A stretch of DNA of 64,000 bases from Massilia sp. R2A-15 (GTDB lineage Bacteria > Pseudomonadota > Gammaproteobacteria > Burkholderiales > Burkholderiaceae_D), in contig NZ_CP131935.1 in the NCBI RefSeq assembly GCF_030704305.1, forward strand, positions 3,906,001 to 3,970,000. The letters are read 5' to 3'. The translations under genes were made by a program, and so were the position numbers. Of the stretch, positions 45,120 through 55,203 are shown one piece after another. The notes below the pieces were generated by a model. The model had not been told where the DNA came from. It worked only from the letters and a program-made list of their open reading frames with translations, and did not search any database. The stretch's first letter is position 1, and every line of letters starts with the position of its first letter.

Positions 45120-46226
45120 CTACCGCCCGCCCAGCGCAACAGCGCGTTCCCTGCCTACCTCAGCCTCTTTTTTCTCCGCCTCGCGCTGCGCCGCCGTCAT
45201 CATGGTCGGCCAGCCGATCAGGTGCTGCTCGGCGATTTCGGCCAGGCCGGCGATCCACGACGGCTCCTCGTTCAGGCACTCGATGTAGTGGAACTCCTTG
45301 CCGCCGGCTTGCAGGAAGTCGTGCTTCACTTCCATCGCGATCTCTTCGAGCGTCTCCAGGCAGTCGCTGGTGAAGCCCGGGCAGATCACGTCGACGCGTT
45401 TGAGACCGTCGCGCGCCAGCTGCTGCAGGGTCGGCGCCGTGTACGGCTGCAGCCACTCGGCCTTGCCGAAGCGCGACTGGAAGGTCACCACGTAGTCGTC
45501 CGGCTTCAGGCGCAGCTTGGCCGCCAGCAGGCGCGCTGTCTTGTGGCACTCGCAGTGGTAGGGGTCGCCCAGCAGCAGCGTGCGCTTCGGCACGCCATGG
45601 AAGCTCATCACCAGCTTCTGGCCGCGGCCGTTGATCTCCCAGTGTTTCAGCACACTGTCGTGCAGCGCCTCGATGTAGCTGTCGTGGTCGTGATAGTGCT
45701 TGACCATGCGCAGCTCGGGCACGTTGCGCACATCCTTGAAATGGGCGAATACCGCGTCGTAGATCGAGCCGGTGGTGGTGCCGGAGTACTGCGGGTAGGC
45801 CGGCAGGATGACGATGCGCTCGCAATGCTCGGCCTTGAGCTTGTCGAGCACCTCGGGCAGCGACGGCGAGCCGTAGCGCATCGCCATCGTCACGCGCAGC
45901 GCGTCGTGGCCGCGTTCGCCGAGCGCGCCGCGCAGCAGCATGGCCTGCGCCTGCGTGTGCACCTTCAGCGGCGAGCCGTCGCGGGTCCAGATGCTCGCGT
46001 ACTTCGCGGCCGACTTCCCGGAGCGGAACGGCAGGATGATCAGGTTGAGGACGAACCACCACAGCGCGCGCGGGATTTCGACCACGCGCCGGTCCCAAAG
46101 GAATTCCTTCAGGTAGCGGCGGACGGCGGAGCGGGTCGGCGCGTCGGGCGTGCCCAGGTTGACGAGGACGATCGCGCTGCGGCCCACGGTGCCGTGGCTG
46201 TAAGGAGGTTCTTTGCGGAAGGGCAT
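45120..46226 (-). CDS. hemH: Ferrochelatase
   Basis: 368 residues. Inserts ferrous iron into protoporphyrin IX, the last step of protoheme synthesis, at the membrane face. Family sequence includes AIVLVNLGTPDAPT, LPAYPQYSGTTTGS, the metal-site VMSFHGVPKR, and VICPGFTSDCLETLEEI. ATG 46226 was chosen because it starts just before the conserved core; the ribosome-binding site is weak. It lies downstream of nadK-recN with a perfect palindrome between. Confidence 0.95.
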   Translation of the reverse strand: MPFRKEPPYSHGTVGRSAIVLVNLGTPDAPTRSAVRRYLKEFLWDRRVVEIPRALWWFVLNLIILPFRSGKSAAKYASIWTRDGSPLKVHTQAQAMLLRGALGERGHDALRVTMAMRYGSPSLPEVLDKLKAEHCERIVILPAYPQYSGTTTGSIYDAVFAHFKDVRNVPELRMVKHYHDHDSYIEALHDSVLKHWEINGRGQKLVMSFHGVPKRTLLLGDPYHCECHKTARLLAAKLRLKPDDYVVTFQSRFGKAEWLQPYTAPTLQQLARDGLKRVDVICPGFTSDCLETLEEIAMEVKHDFLQAGGKEFHYIECLNEEPSWIAGLAEIAEQHLIGWPTMMTAAQREAEKKEAEVGRERAVALGGR

Positions 46227-46316
46227 GGACGGCGATCTGGAATTGGCGGCAAGGCCGTCATTATAGATTCGGCCATGCAAAAATCATATTTTTCTGGCGG
46301 AGCGGACGGCAAACCT

Positions 46317-46347
46317 GGGTCTGACCCCGCGGGGTCAGACCCTTTTT
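46317..46347. repeat. Perfect 26-bp palindrome (family A variant) with T-run
   Basis: GGGTCTGACCCCG-CGGGGTCAGACCC (46317-46342) is an exact palindrome and is followed by TTTTT on the plus strand, overlapping the recN stop codon. It lies between recN and hemH. The hairpin could block transcripts from either side, but the T-run suits the plus strand only. Confidence 0.8.
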
Positions 46348-48013
46348 AAACCCCGGCCAGCAGCTCGCGCGCGTGCTTGCGCGTGGTCGCGGTGATCTCC
46401 ACCCCGCCCAGCATCCGCGCCACTTCTTCGATCCGCGCTTTGCTGTCGAGGACATCGATACGCGAGACCGTCTTACCCGCGTCGGTGGTGCCTTTCGCAA
46501 CCTGAAAGTGCTGGTTGGCCTGGCTGGCCACCTGCGGCAGGTGGGTCACGCACAGCACCTGGCGCTGCTGCCCCAGGCGCTTGAGCAGGCGCCCCACCAC
46601 TTCGGCCACGGCGCCACCTATGCCGCTGTCCACCTCGTCGAAGATCAAGGTCGGCGTGGTGGTCGCGTTGGAGGTGATCACCGAAATGGCCAGCGCGATG
46701 CGCGCCAGTTCGCCGCCCGACGCCACCTTGGCCAGCGGCCGCGGCGCCACGCCGGCGTGACCGGCCACCAGAAACTCGACCTGCTCCAGCCCCGCCGCAC
46801 TCGGCTCGGCCGGATTGAGCCCGACCGCGAAGCTGCCGCCGCTCATGCTCAATTCCTGCATCGCCGCCGTCACCTGCGCGCCAAGCAGCTTTGCCGCACT
46901 GGCGCGCATCGCCGACAAGCGGCCTGCCGCTTCCATGTACGTTGCGCGCACCGCCTCTTCCTGCCTGCGCAAGCCGTCGATATCGCTCGCATCGGACATC
47001 TCGCGCAGCTTTTCGGCCAAGGCAGCATGTTCCTGCGGCAGTTCGTCCGGCGTCACGCGGAACTTGCGCGCCGCGCTGTGCAGCGCTTCGAGGCGCGCAT
47101 CGACCTGGCGCAGCCGCTCGGGATCGAGTTCGACCCGGTCGAGGTAAGCCTTGAGCGAATACACCGCTTCCTGCAGCTGGATGCGCGCCGGCTCCATCAG
47201 ATCGAGCACGCCCTGCAGCTCCGCATCGACGTCAACCAGCTTGCCCAGCTTGACGTTCAGCGACGACAGCCGCGACAGGATCGGGTCGTCGGACTCGGAG
47301 ATCGCCGCAAGCGCTTCTTCCGCGCCTTCGAGCAGGCTGGCCGCGTGCGACAGGCGGCTATGCTCGTTGCTGATCTCGGTCCACTCGCCCGGCTTGGCGG
47401 CCAGCTTGTCGAGTTCTCCGACCTGCCACTCGAGCCGCTCGCGTTCGATCAAGACGTTCTTGGCGTCGCGCTCGAACTCCTCGCGCTGGCGCACCAGCGC
47501 GCGCCACTGCTTGTGGCTGGCCGCGACTTCCTGCGCCAGCGTGACCGCGCCAGCGTCCTGCAAGGCCGACTGGTTGTCCAGCAGCGCGCGCTGCGCATCG
47601 GATTTCAGCAGCGACTGGTGCGCGTGCTGGCCGTGGATGTCGACCAGCAGGTCGCCCAGGTCGCGCAGCTGGGTCGCGGTGGCGGCGATGCCGTTGATGA
47701 AGGCCTTCGAGCGGCCGGCGTTGTCGATCACGCGGCGCAGCAGCGCGCCGCCGTCTTCGATGGCGAACTCGTTTTGCTCCAGCCACGCGGCGGCGGCGCC
47801 GTCCACCGAGAAGTCGGCGGTAATGTCGGCCTTGGCGGCGCCTTCGCGCACGACGGAGGCGTCGCCGCGGCCGCCCAGCGCCAGTTGCAGCGCGTCGATC
47901 AGGATCGACTTGCCGGCGCCGGTCTCGCCGGTGAAGACGGAAAAGCCGCTGGCAAATTCGAGTTCGATGGCGTCAACGATGACGAAGTCGCGGATGGTAA
48001 GGGTACGCAGCAT
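46346..48013 (-). CDS. recN: DNA repair protein RecN
   Basis: 555-residue SMC-like ATPase in double-strand-break repair. Walker A GETGAGKS at 29-36, long coiled-coil arms in the middle (about 150-360), then the signature LAKVASGGELARIALAISV and Walker B TLIFDEVDSGIGG. FVIVDAIELEF at the start is typical. It follows nadK by 34 bp. I found no LexA box in the short gap, so SOS control, if any, must come from further upstream. Confidence 0.96.
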   Translation of the reverse strand: MLRTLTIRDFVIVDAIELEFASGFSVFTGETGAGKSILIDALQLALGGRGDASVVREGAAKADITADFSVDGAAAAWLEQNEFAIEDGGALLRRVIDNAGRSKAFINGIAATATQLRDLGDLLVDIHGQHAHQSLLKSDAQRALLDNQSALQDAGAVTLAQEVAASHKQWRALVRQREEFERDAKNVLIERERLEWQVGELDKLAAKPGEWTEISNEHSRLSHAASLLEGAEEALAAISESDDPILSRLSSLNVKLGKLVDVDAELQGVLDLMEPARIQLQEAVYSLKAYLDRVELDPERLRQVDARLEALHSAARKFRVTPDELPQEHAALAEKLREMSDASDIDGLRRQEEAVRATYMEAAGRLSAMRASAAKLLGAQVTAAMQELSMSGGSFAVGLNPAEPSAAGLEQVEFLVAGHAGVAPRPLAKVASGGELARIALAISVITSNATTTPTLIFDEVDSGIGGAVAEVVGRLLKRLGQQRQVLCVTHLPQVASQANQHFQVAKGTTDAGKTVSRIDVLDSKARIEEVARMLGGVEITATTRKHARELLAGV

Positions 48014-48047
48014 GCAGGTTTCGGTAATGAGGTTGAACGGCGAGGCG

Positions 48048-48950
48048 CTATTTCAGCTTGCCTTCGCCGGAGGGGTATTCGTTCCAGTGCAGTTTTTCGC
48101 GCAGGGTGTCGTAGTAGCTCCAGCCTTCCGGATGCAGGAAGGTGATGCAGTTGGGCGAGCGCGAGATGGTGATCTGGTCGCCGTGCGCCAGGCTGGCGAA
48201 GGTCTGCATGTCGAAGTTGACGCTGACGTCGCGGCCGCTGACGATTTCGACCACGATCTGGCTGGTGTCGGGCACCACGATCGGCCGGTTCGACAGCGCG
48301 TGCGGCGCGATCGGCACCAGGCCGATGCCCGACAGGGACGGATGCAGCAGCGGGCCGCCGGCCGACAGCGCGTACGCGGTCGATCCGGTCGGCGTGGCGA
48401 TGATCAGGCCGTCCGAGCGCTGGTTGTACATGAAATTGCCGTCGACCGTGACCTTCAGTTCGACCATGCCGGCGCCGGCGCCGCGCGCCACCACCACGTC
48501 GTTGACGGCCAGGCCGCAGGCGATCATGGCGCCGCCGCGCATCACGCGCGCTTCGAGCAGGGTGCGCTTTTCGGCTTGAGACTTGCCGGCCAGGAGGTCG
48601 TCGAGCACCGGGATCATGCGCTCGATCGGAATGTCGGTCATGAAGCCCAGGCGGCCCTGGTTGATGCCGATCAGCGGCACGTCGTAGGGGGCGAGCTGGC
48701 GTGCGATGCCGAGCATGGTGCCGTCGCCGCCCATCACGATGGCGTAGCTGGCGCTCTCGCCGATCTGGCTCGCGCTCATCGCTTCCAGGCCGGCCATGCC
48801 CACGTGCGCCGCGGTTTCAGCTTCCAGCACCACGCGGTAGCCGGCGCCTTGCAGATAGTCGACCAGGCCGCGCACCGGCTGCTCGATGCCGACAGTGTTT
48901 TGCCGGACTACGAGCGCGATGGTCTTTTGCGGTGCAGGCGTAGCGGGCAT
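48048..48950 (-). CDS. nadK: NAD kinase
   Basis: 300 residues, ATP-dependent phosphorylation of NAD to NADP. The GGDGTML motif (74-80) and the [13 protein letters not shown] strand are intact; downstream [18 protein letters not shown] is the NAD-binding region. Upstream of recN on the same strand. In many betaproteobacteria hrcA precedes it, but here a DUF3667 gene lies there. Confidence 0.96.
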   Translation of the reverse strand: MPATPAPQKTIALVVRQNTVGIEQPVRGLVDYLQGAGYRVVLEAETAAHVGMAGLEAMSASQIGESASYAIVMGGDGTMLGIARQLAPYDVPLIGINQGRLGFMTDIPIERMIPVLDDLLAGKSQAEKRTLLEARVMRGGAMIACGLAVNDVVVARGAGAGMVELKVTVDGNFMYNQRSDGLIIATPTGSTAYALSAGGPLLHPSLSGIGLVPIAPHALSNRPIVVPDTSQIVVEIVSGRDVSVNFDMQTFASLAHGDQITISRSPNCITFLHPEGWSYYDTLREKLHWNEYPSGEGKLK

Positions 48951-49021
48951 AAAAGTCTCGGCGGTGGATGGGACAGCAACACGCAGGAGAGTAACCGATT
49001 CTGCCCGCTTCTGCCATATCG

Positions 49022-49048
49022 GGGGTCAGGTCCGCAGGGCCAGACCCC
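49022..49048. repeat. Family A palindromic repeat
   Basis: GGGGTCAGGTCC-GCA-GGGCCAGACCCC between the DUF3667 stop and the nadK start, all on the minus strand; may terminate the DUF3667 transcript. Confidence 0.82.
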
Positions 49049-49051
49049 GGT

Positions 49052-49945
49052 TCAGATCACGATGGTCGTGACGAACACCGTGCCGACGATCGCCGCGACC
49101 ACTGTGATGGTGTACATGGCCATCAGCACGAACCAGCGCGCGGCGGTGGCCTTGCGGCTGCCGCCGTACACGCGCCGCATCGCCATCGGCAGGTAGGCGA
49201 GCAACCAGATAAACAGCGCTGTGCCGAGCCAGGTCCACGGCGCCACCCAGATTAATCCGAGCAGCAGGAAGGCGAAGCCGTTGGTATGCAGCGCGAACAG
49301 CATGTGCTCGCCGTAGCGCCTCCCGGAGCCGAGGTAGAGCAGCTTCAGATACAGGGCGAACAGCGGCATGATCAGGAACATCGCATACGGGACGTAAGCG
49401 AAGAACTTGGACCGGACCAGCGCGAACGCCTCATCGGTCGGCATCGCGGTGATCTGCTGAATGCGCGCATCCCAGGCCGGATTGACTCCGATTAGTTTGC
49501 TGTTGATACGCACGGTGTTCGCATCCGGCTTCTTGTCGGTCAGGCCGATCCGGTTCGGCGCCTCGGCCGCGGGCTTGACCACCTTGAATTCTGTCGGCCC
49601 GTAGTGCAGCAGCGCGAAAAACAGCACGCTCAAGGTCAGGTACAGGCGCAGCGGCGCGACGTAGCGCGCGCGGCGGCCGGCGATGTAGTCTGCGGTCAGG
49701 CGCCCCGGCCGGAAGATCATCAACGCCAGCGTGTTCCACAGCTTGCCTTCGAGCGCGACGTAGTGGCCGATGAACTCGTGGAAGAATTCGCGCACGCTCG
49801 GCACGTGCGGGACCGTCTCCTGGCCGCACACCGAGCAGAAATTGTTGGCGACGGCGGCGCCGCAGTTGAGGCAATGGGATGGCGCGGCGTGCTCGGTCAT
49901 GGCGTCTTTTGCGGGTTTGGCAATATCCGATGGTAACTTAAACAT
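49052..49945 (-). CDS. DUF3667 membrane protein with zinc ribbon
   Basis: 297 residues from ATG 49945; ATG 49900 ([10 protein letters not shown]) is an alternative, and neither has a strong ribosome-binding site. A zinc ribbon CLNC...CSVC lies near the N-terminus, followed by [19 protein letters not shown] and [22 protein letters not shown], the DUF3667 signature. Four to five membrane segments follow. Function unknown; the family may interact with other envelope proteins. Confidence 0.8.
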   Translation of the reverse strand: MFKLPSDIAKPAKDAMTEHAAPSHCLNCGAAVANNFCSVCGQETVPHVPSVREFFHEFIGHYVALEGKLWNTLALMIFRPGRLTADYIAGRRARYVAPLRLYLTLSVLFFALLHYGPTEFKVVKPAAEAPNRIGLTDKKPDANTVRINSKLIGVNPAWDARIQQITAMPTDEAFALVRSKFFAYVPYAMFLIMPLFALYLKLLYLGSGRRYGEHMLFALHTNGFAFLLLGLIWVAPWTWLGTALFIWLLAYLPMAMRRVYGGSRKATAARWFVLMAMYTITVVAAIVGTVFVTTIVI

Positions 49946-50033
49946 TTTCGATTCAGCAACATCCAATTGCGCGACCGGCTTCGCCGCAGCCCGATATCAT
50001 TCGGACAATTGTCTCAAGCAGAAGGAGCATCTC

Positions 50034-50330
50034 ATGGCCACCGAAGCACCCGATCGCAAGGTCAACACCGACGCGAAAATCGCCAACGATGGCGTCAAGC
50101 GCATGCCGCACGAACGCGACGAGTCGCCCGACGGCCAGGACCGCCAGCCGCGCGGCGTGATGAAGCAGGCCGCCGCCGATATCGAGCAAGGCATGGTCGA
50201 CACCGACCTGCATGCCACCCCAGGCCTCGAAAAGGCCGGTGGTTCCGGCGAAGCCAAACCGCAGCAAGGCGCAGCCGATGGCATGCGCGATCAAGCAAAA
50301 CCCACACCAACGAAAGATCAAAAAAAATGA
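50034..50330 (+). CDS. Small hydrophilic, probably disordered protein
   Basis: 98 residues, almost without hydrophobic runs, rich in Lys, Asp, Gln, Pro and Gly; ends [17 protein letters not shown] precedes the ATG at 50034. Its stop overlaps the ATG of the next gene (ATGA at 50327), so the two are co-translated. The composition is reminiscent of stress-induced hydrophilins, but I recognise no domain. Confidence 0.75.
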   Translation: MATEAPDRKVNTDAKIANDGVKRMPHERDESPDGQDRQPRGVMKQAAADIEQGMVDTDLHATPGLEKAGGSGEAKPQQGAADGMRDQAKPTPTKDQKK

Positions 50331-51637
50331 AGAAGACCATCCAGCTCACCTGCCTGGCGTTCGCGCTGTCGGCCATCGGCGGCTCCGCCATGGCGCAAAC
50401 TTACGCGGTCGGCTTCGGCCCGAATCCGGTCCTGCCGGCGCCTGAAAAGAACCTGCTCCCGACCGTCAACGTGGCGCCGGCCGAAGGCTGGCCGAGTGGC
50501 GGCAAGCCGGTGGCGGCCGCGGGCCTGAGCGTCAGTGCCTACGCCAGCGGCCTGGCGCATCCGCGCTGGATCTACGTGCTACCGAACGGCGACGTGCTGG
50601 TGGCCGAGACCAACAAGCCGGTGCCGCAGGAAAAAGAGCCGACCACCATCAAGGGCACGGTCATGAAGATGGAGATGAAGAAGGCTGGCGCAGGCGTCTC
50701 GTCACCCAACCGCATCACGCTGCTGCGCGGCGTCGGCGCGAACGGCATGGCGGCCACCAAGACCGTCTTCATGGAAGGCCTGAACTCGCCGTTCGGCATG
50801 GCGCTGGTCGGCAATGAGCTGTTCATCGCCAACGCCGACGCGATCGTCAAGGTGCCGTACAAGACCGGCGACACCGCCATCACCGCGAAGCCGGTGAAGG
50901 TGGCCGACCTTCCGGCCGGGATGAACCACCACTGGACCAAGAACCTCGTCGCCAGCAAGGACGGCAAGTATCTGTATGCGTCGGTCGGCTCGAACAGCAA
51001 CATCGCCGAAAACGGCATGGACAAGGAAGACGGCCGCGCCGCCATCTGGCAGTTCGACCGCGCCACCGGCAAAGGCCGCGTGTTCGCCTCGGGCCTGCGC
51101 AACCCGGTCGGCATGGCGTGGAATCCGCAAAGCGGCATGCTGTGGACCAGCGTGAACGAGCGCGACGAGTTGGGCAACGACCTGGTGCCCGACTACATGA
51201 CGTCGGTGAAGGACGGCGCCTTCTACGGCTGGCCGTACAGCTACTACGGCCAGCACGTCGATACCCGCGTCAAGCCGCAAAAGCCCGACATGGTCGCCAA
51301 GGCGATCCCGCCGGACTACGCGCTCGGCGCGCACACCGCCTCGCTGGGACTGGCGTTCTACGACGGCGCGCTGATTCCGGCGTTTAAAAATGGCGCGCTG
51401 GTGGGCCAGCATGGCTCGTGGAACCGGAAGCCCTTCTCCGGCTACAAAATGATTTACGTGCCGTTCGCCGACGGCAAGCCAAGCGGCCCGCCGCAGGACG
51501 TGCTGACCGGCTTCATGAGCCCGGAAGGACATACCTGGGGGCGTCCGGTCGGCGTCGCGGTCGACAAGGCCGGCGCCATCCTGCTGGCCGACGATGTGGG
51601 CAACATCATCTGGCGCGTCACCCCGGCCGCCAAATAA
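50327..51637 (+). CDS. PQQ-type sugar/sorbosone dehydrogenase-like protein, secreted
   Basis: 436 residues. Signal peptide [20 protein letters not shown], cut near AMA/QT. A six-bladed propeller of the sorbosone/glucose dehydrogenase family follows: [85 protein letters not shown] and [19 protein letters not shown]. Members oxidise sugars with PQQ in the periplasm; no pqq genes are in the window. Translation is coupled to the small protein upstream. Confidence 0.88.
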   Translation: MKKTIQLTCLAFALSAIGGSAMAQTYAVGFGPNPVLPAPEKNLLPTVNVAPAEGWPSGGKPVAAAGLSVSAYASGLAHPRWIYVLPNGDVLVAETNKPVPQEKEPTTIKGTVMKMEMKKAGAGVSSPNRITLLRGVGANGMAATKTVFMEGLNSPFGMALVGNELFIANADAIVKVPYKTGDTAITAKPVKVADLPAGMNHHWTKNLVASKDGKYLYASVGSNSNIAENGMDKEDGRAAIWQFDRATGKGRVFASGLRNPVGMAWNPQSGMLWTSVNERDELGNDLVPDYMTSVKDGAFYGWPYSYYGQHVDTRVKPQKPDMVAKAIPPDYALGAHTASLGLAFYDGALIPAFKNGALVGQHGSWNRKPFSGYKMIYVPFADGKPSGPPQDVLTGFMSPEGHTWGRPVGVAVDKAGAILLADDVGNIIWRVTPAAK

Positions 51638-51655
51638 CCGAAAAGGAGCATTGAG

Positions 51656-52087
51656 ATGATCATCAAGAAAACCGGCAGCGCCGTCTGGAGCGGCGGCTTG
51701 AAGGACGGCGTCGGCAGCGTTTCGACCCAGACCGGCGTGCTCGATAAGGCGCCGTATGGCTTCAATGCGCGCTTCGAAGGCGGCAAGGGCACCAATCCGG
51801 AAGAACTGATTGCGGCCGCGCACGCCGGCTGCTTCACGATGGCGCTGTCCGGCGTGCTGGAAAAGGCCGGCTTCAAGGCCACCGAGATGAACACGACGGC
51901 GACGGTGTCGCTGGAAAAGGTCGGCGGCGGCTTTGCGATCAACGCGGTGCACCTGGCGCTCACGGCCAAGGTCCCGGGCGCGACCGACGAGCAGTTCCAG
52001 ACCGCGGCGCACGACGCCAAGCAGAACTGCCCAGTGTCGAAGCTGATGAACGCAAACATCACGCTGGACGCGAAGCTGCACACGTAA
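51656..52087 (+). CDS. OsmC family peroxiredoxin
   Basis: 143 residues. The two reactive cysteines are C59 (AAHAGCFTMAL) and C125 (AKQNCPVSKLM). Reduces organic hydroperoxides and is usually induced by osmotic or oxidative stress. AAAAGGAG precedes the ATG. It starts 18 bp after the dehydrogenase, probably in the same unit, and 56 bp before gloA, a second detoxification gene. Confidence 0.94.
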   Translation: MIIKKTGSAVWSGGLKDGVGSVSTQTGVLDKAPYGFNARFEGGKGTNPEELIAAAHAGCFTMALSGVLEKAGFKATEMNTTATVSLEKVGGGFAINAVHLALTAKVPGATDEQFQTAAHDAKQNCPVSKLMNANITLDAKLHT

Positions 52088-52143
52088 GCGCGAAATCGGC
52101 GGAGCGCCTAAAATTGGCGCTTCCACTTTAGAAGGACATCCTG

Positions 52144-52560
52144 ATGCGCATCCTGCACACCATGCTACGGGTCGGCGACCTGCAGCGCTCCATCGATTTC
52201 TACACCACGGTGCTCGGCATGAAGCTGCTGCGCACCAGCGACAACCCCGAGTACAAGTACACGCTGGCGTTCGTCGGCTACGGCACCAATCCGGATCATG
52301 CGGAGCTGGAGCTGACCTACAACTACGGCCAGGACAAGTACGAGATGGGCACCGCGTACGGCCACATCGCCATTTCGGCGGACGACATCTACAAGGCGTG
52401 CGAGCTGGTGAAGGCGAATGGCGGCAACGTCACGCGCGAGCCAGGGCCCGTCAAGGGCGGCAGTACGGTGATCGCGTTCGTCACAGATCCGGACGGCTAC
52501 AAGGTGGAGCTCATCGAGCGCAAGGACGGCGCGCGCGGGGCCGGTTTGAACGCGGGATAA
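52144..52560 (+). CDS. gloA: Lactoylglutathione lyase (glyoxalase I)
   Basis: 138 residues. Metal ligands H5, E56, H74 and E122 are in their family places ([37 protein letters not shown]), and the length is that of the short Ni/Co-type enzyme. Converts the hemithioacetal of methylglyoxal and glutathione. GAAGGA lies before the ATG. An inverted repeat pair with T-tails follows. Confidence 0.97.
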   Translation: MRILHTMLRVGDLQRSIDFYTTVLGMKLLRTSDNPEYKYTLAFVGYGTNPDHAELELTYNYGQDKYEMGTAYGHIAISADDIYKACELVKANGGNVTREPGPVKGGSTVIAFVTDPDGYKVELIERKDGARGAGLNAG

Positions 52561-52641
52561 AAAAATGGGGTCAGGTTCGCAGAACCAGACCCCGTCGTCT
52601 CGGCATCTGGGGTCTGGTCCTGCGGACCTGACCCCATTTTT
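52561..52641. terminator. Inverted pair of family A repeats with A/T tails, bidirectional terminator
   Basis: AAAAA, a copy at 52566-52593, a 15-bp spacer, the inverse copy at 52609-52636, then TTTTT. Each copy can fold alone, or the pair can form a ~29-bp stem. Either way T-runs follow on both strands, matching the convergent genes gloA and tolC. Confidence 0.85.
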
Positions 52642-52643
52642 GC

Positions 52644-54005
52644 TTAGTGCTCCAGCAGATTATTCACCGGCACCAGGTCCGCCTCACGCAGCGAGCCGGA
52701 TGCGGCCTTCAGGCGCAAGCCATTCATGATCGTGTCGTAACGCGCACGCGATAAATCGCGGCGGGTCGAATACAGCTGGCGCTGCGCATTGAGCACGTCG
52801 ATGTTGATCCGCACCCCGACCTGGTAACCCAGCTTGTTCGAATCGAGCGCCGACTGGCTCGAGATCTCCGCCGCTTCCAGCGCCTTGACCTGCGCCAGGC
52901 CGCTGTTGACGCCGAGGTAGGACTGGCGCGCCGCCTGGGCGGCGGTGCGGCGCGTGTTTTCGAGGTCGTTGCGCGCCTTGTCTTCCAGCGCGATCGCCTC
53001 GCGTACCTTGCTGGTCACCGCAAAGCCGCTGAAGATCGGCACACTCCACTGCACGCCGATGGCGTTGTTGACGGTCAGTCCCGACTGCGGGGTCTGGCCG
53101 CTGTTCTTGATGTGCAGCGAACTGGCAACCAGGTCGAGGGTCGGATAGTGTCCGGCGCGGTTGCGCTTGATCTCGCGCTTGGCCGTTTCCAGCGACAGCT
53201 GGGACACCATCACGCTGTAGTTCTGGTTTTCGGCAGACGACACCCACGGCTCGATCGCGGCCGGCTGAGGCGCGGCCAGCGCCACACCGGTCTTGAGCGG
53301 CGCCAGCATCGACGGCGCCGTGCCGATGATCGCCTGCAGCGCGCTCTTCTTGTTTTCCAGGTCGTTCACGGCCGCAAACTCCTGCGCCACCACCAGGTCG
53401 TACGCGGCCTGCGCTTCGTGCGTATCGGTGATGGTCTGGGTGCCGACTTCAAAATTGCGCTTGGCCGACGCCAGCTGCTCGGTGGTCGCGGTCTTCTGCG
53501 CGCGGGTCGATTCGAGCGTGTCCTGCGCCGCCAGCACGTCGAAGTAAGCCTGCGACACGCGCGTGATCAGGTCCTGCTGCGCCTGGGCGAACTGCGCCTC
53601 GCTGATGGCCTGCGCCAGCTTGCTCTGCTCGTACGCCTCGAAACGGTCCCAGCGGAACAGCGGCTGCGACAGCGACAGCGTGTACTGGTTGCTGTTGTAA
53701 TTGGCGGCCGAGCCACGCACCACCGTTGGCTGGCCGGTGACCGGCGAGGTGACGGTCGAGCCGACATTGAACGGGTCGTTCGAATTGTCGACGCGCGAAT
53801 AGCTGCCGCTCGCGCCAACGGTCGGCAGCAAGCCGGCGCGTCCCTGCGGAACCCGCTCGCGCCCTGCCGCCAGCGATGCACGCGCGCTGGCGTACACGGC
53901 ATCGTTCGCCAACGCTTGCTGGTAGACCTGGATCAGGTCGGCCGCGTGGGCGTTGAACGAAACAAAAGCGCTGGCGATCAGCGCGGCGATCAGGGGTTTC
54001 TGCAT
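52644..54005 (-). CDS. tolC: TolC family outer-membrane efflux protein
   Basis: 453 residues. Signal peptide MQKPLIAALIASAFVSFNAHA. Two homologous halves of long helices and beta strands follow (DLIQVYQQALANDAVYASAR; SLSQPLFRWDRFEAYEQSK; WSVPIFSGFAVTSKVREA; LGYQVGVRINIDVLNAQRQL). It forms a trimeric exit duct for type I secretion and drug pumps. GGAG lies 7 nt before the ATG at 54005. It is last in the tetR-pcm-rhodanese-tolC run, a common betaproteobacterial order. Confidence 0.93.
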   Translation of the reverse strand: MQKPLIAALIASAFVSFNAHAADLIQVYQQALANDAVYASARASLAAGRERVPQGRAGLLPTVGASGSYSRVDNSNDPFNVGSTVTSPVTGQPTVVRGSAANYNSNQYTLSLSQPLFRWDRFEAYEQSKLAQAISEAQFAQAQQDLITRVSQAYFDVLAAQDTLESTRAQKTATTEQLASAKRNFEVGTQTITDTHEAQAAYDLVVAQEFAAVNDLENKKSALQAIIGTAPSMLAPLKTGVALAAPQPAAIEPWVSSAENQNYSVMVSQLSLETAKREIKRNRAGHYPTLDLVASSLHIKNSGQTPQSGLTVNNAIGVQWSVPIFSGFAVTSKVREAIALEDKARNDLENTRRTAAQAARQSYLGVNSGLAQVKALEAAEISSQSALDSNKLGYQVGVRINIDVLNAQRQLYSTRRDLSRARYDTIMNGLRLKAASGSLREADLVPVNNLLEH

Positions 54006-54048
54006 TGCTTTCTCCGTTGGAGTCATCAAACAAGTTTATAAAAAGTGC

Positions 54049-54372
54049 TCAGTACTTCGGCATCGTGCCGTCGACCTGCATGGCCCAGGCGTGAATCCCG
54101 CCCGTCAAATTCGTTACCTTGTCAAACCCGTGGCGCTCCAAAAAGGCAGCGACCTGCATGCTGCGCGCGCCGTGGTGGCAGATGCAGACGATTTCGTCGT
54201 CCTCATCGAGCTCCTCGATGCGCGCCGGGATCGTGTGCATCGCGATCAGCGTCGACCCGTCGATATGGCAGGTGTCGTACTCCCACTGCTCGCGCACGTC
54301 GAGCAGCTTCGGGCGCGGCCGCGCGGCGTCATTGAGCCACGCGGCCAGCTCGGGGGCGGTCACATGCTGCAT
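54049..54372 (-). CDS. Single-domain rhodanese
   Basis: 107 residues. The active loop CHHGAR lies at 65-70 with catalytic C65, and LLDVREQWEY and HIDGSTLIAMHTIPAR are the CH2A/CH2B marks. Sulfur carrier or thiosulfate sulfurtransferase, cytosolic. Begins 12 bp after the methyltransferase gene. Confidence 0.94.
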   Translation of the reverse strand: MQHVTAPELAAWLNDAARPRPKLLDVREQWEYDTCHIDGSTLIAMHTIPARIEELDEDDEIVCICHHGARSMQVAAFLERHGFDKVTNLTGGIHAWAMQVDGTMPKY

Positions 54373-54384
54373 TCCGCCGCCCGC

Positions 54385-55038
54385 TTAAAACGTGAAGTGC
54401 GAAGGAGTCGTCGCCGCCGCCAGGTATTTGACGTTGGTTTCGAACACCTTGACCGTGTCATACGCCGTTTCCGACACACGGGTGATGATGTTGCACGACA
54501 TCACAGGCGCCTGGCCGATGATCGCCGCGATCCGTCCGCCCACCTTGACCTGCTTGAGGAAGGCTTCCGGCAGCACTTCCAGCGCGCCCGAAATGACGAT
54601 CACGTCGAACGGCGCACCGTTGGCCCAGCCCTGCGCGCCATTGCCCAGTTCGACCGTGGCGTTGGTCACGCCGGCCCTGGCCAGGTTCGCTTCGGCCATC
54701 GCTTTGAGTTCCGGCAGGATCTCGACGGTGGTGACCTGGCGGCCCTTGTGCGCCAGCAGCGCGGCCATGTAGCCCGAACCGGCGCCGATTTCCAGCACGG
54801 TCTCGTGTTTTTTCAGTTGCACTTCCTGCAGCAGGCGCGCTTCCAGCTTCGGCGTGAACATCGCCTCGCCGCCGGGCAGCGGGATCTCGGTGTCGACGAA
54901 CGCCAGGTTCTTGCAGGCTTCCGGCACGAACTGTTCGCGCTTGACCACCACCAGCGCGTCGAGCACGTCCTGGTCCAGCACGTTCCACGGGCGGATCTGC
55001 TGTTCAATCATGTTAAAGCGGGCTTGTTCAATATTCAT
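54385..55038 (-). CDS. Protein-L-isoaspartate O-methyltransferase family
   Basis: 217 residues. SAM-binding VLEIGAGSGYMAALLA and VEILPEL; MIEQQIRPWNVLD near the start and REQFVPEACKNLAFVD match the family. The classical enzyme methylates isoaspartyl residues for repair. The C-terminal part is shortened and differs from E. coli Pcm, so the substrate of this betaproteobacterial branch is uncertain. In a run with rhodanese and tolC. Confidence 0.87.
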   Translation of the reverse strand: MNIEQARFNMIEQQIRPWNVLDQDVLDALVVVKREQFVPEACKNLAFVDTEIPLPGGEAMFTPKLEARLLQEVQLKKHETVLEIGAGSGYMAALLAHKGRQVTTVEILPELKAMAEANLARAGVTNATVELGNGAQGWANGAPFDVIVISGALEVLPEAFLKQVKVGGRIAAIIGQAPVMSCNIITRVSETAYDTVKVFETNVKYLAAATTPSHFTF

Positions 55039-55203
55039 TTGTTGAGACTCGGTGGGAAAGATAGGTAATCCGATATTTTATCGTTGAACGGCCTCAGTAG
55101 ACACATCTTAACGACATGCAAGGCCGGATCGCTTGAAATTGCGACAGTCTGCAGTTTCGAGGGGTTGAACGTCCGATAAGGCCGATGTGGCGCTTCCGGC
55201 AAC

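Noticed and set aside
46261..46345. Additional LexA box near recN
   Set aside because: I looked for CTGT-N8-ACAG around recN and nadK and found none. The palindrome at 46317 is a family A variant.
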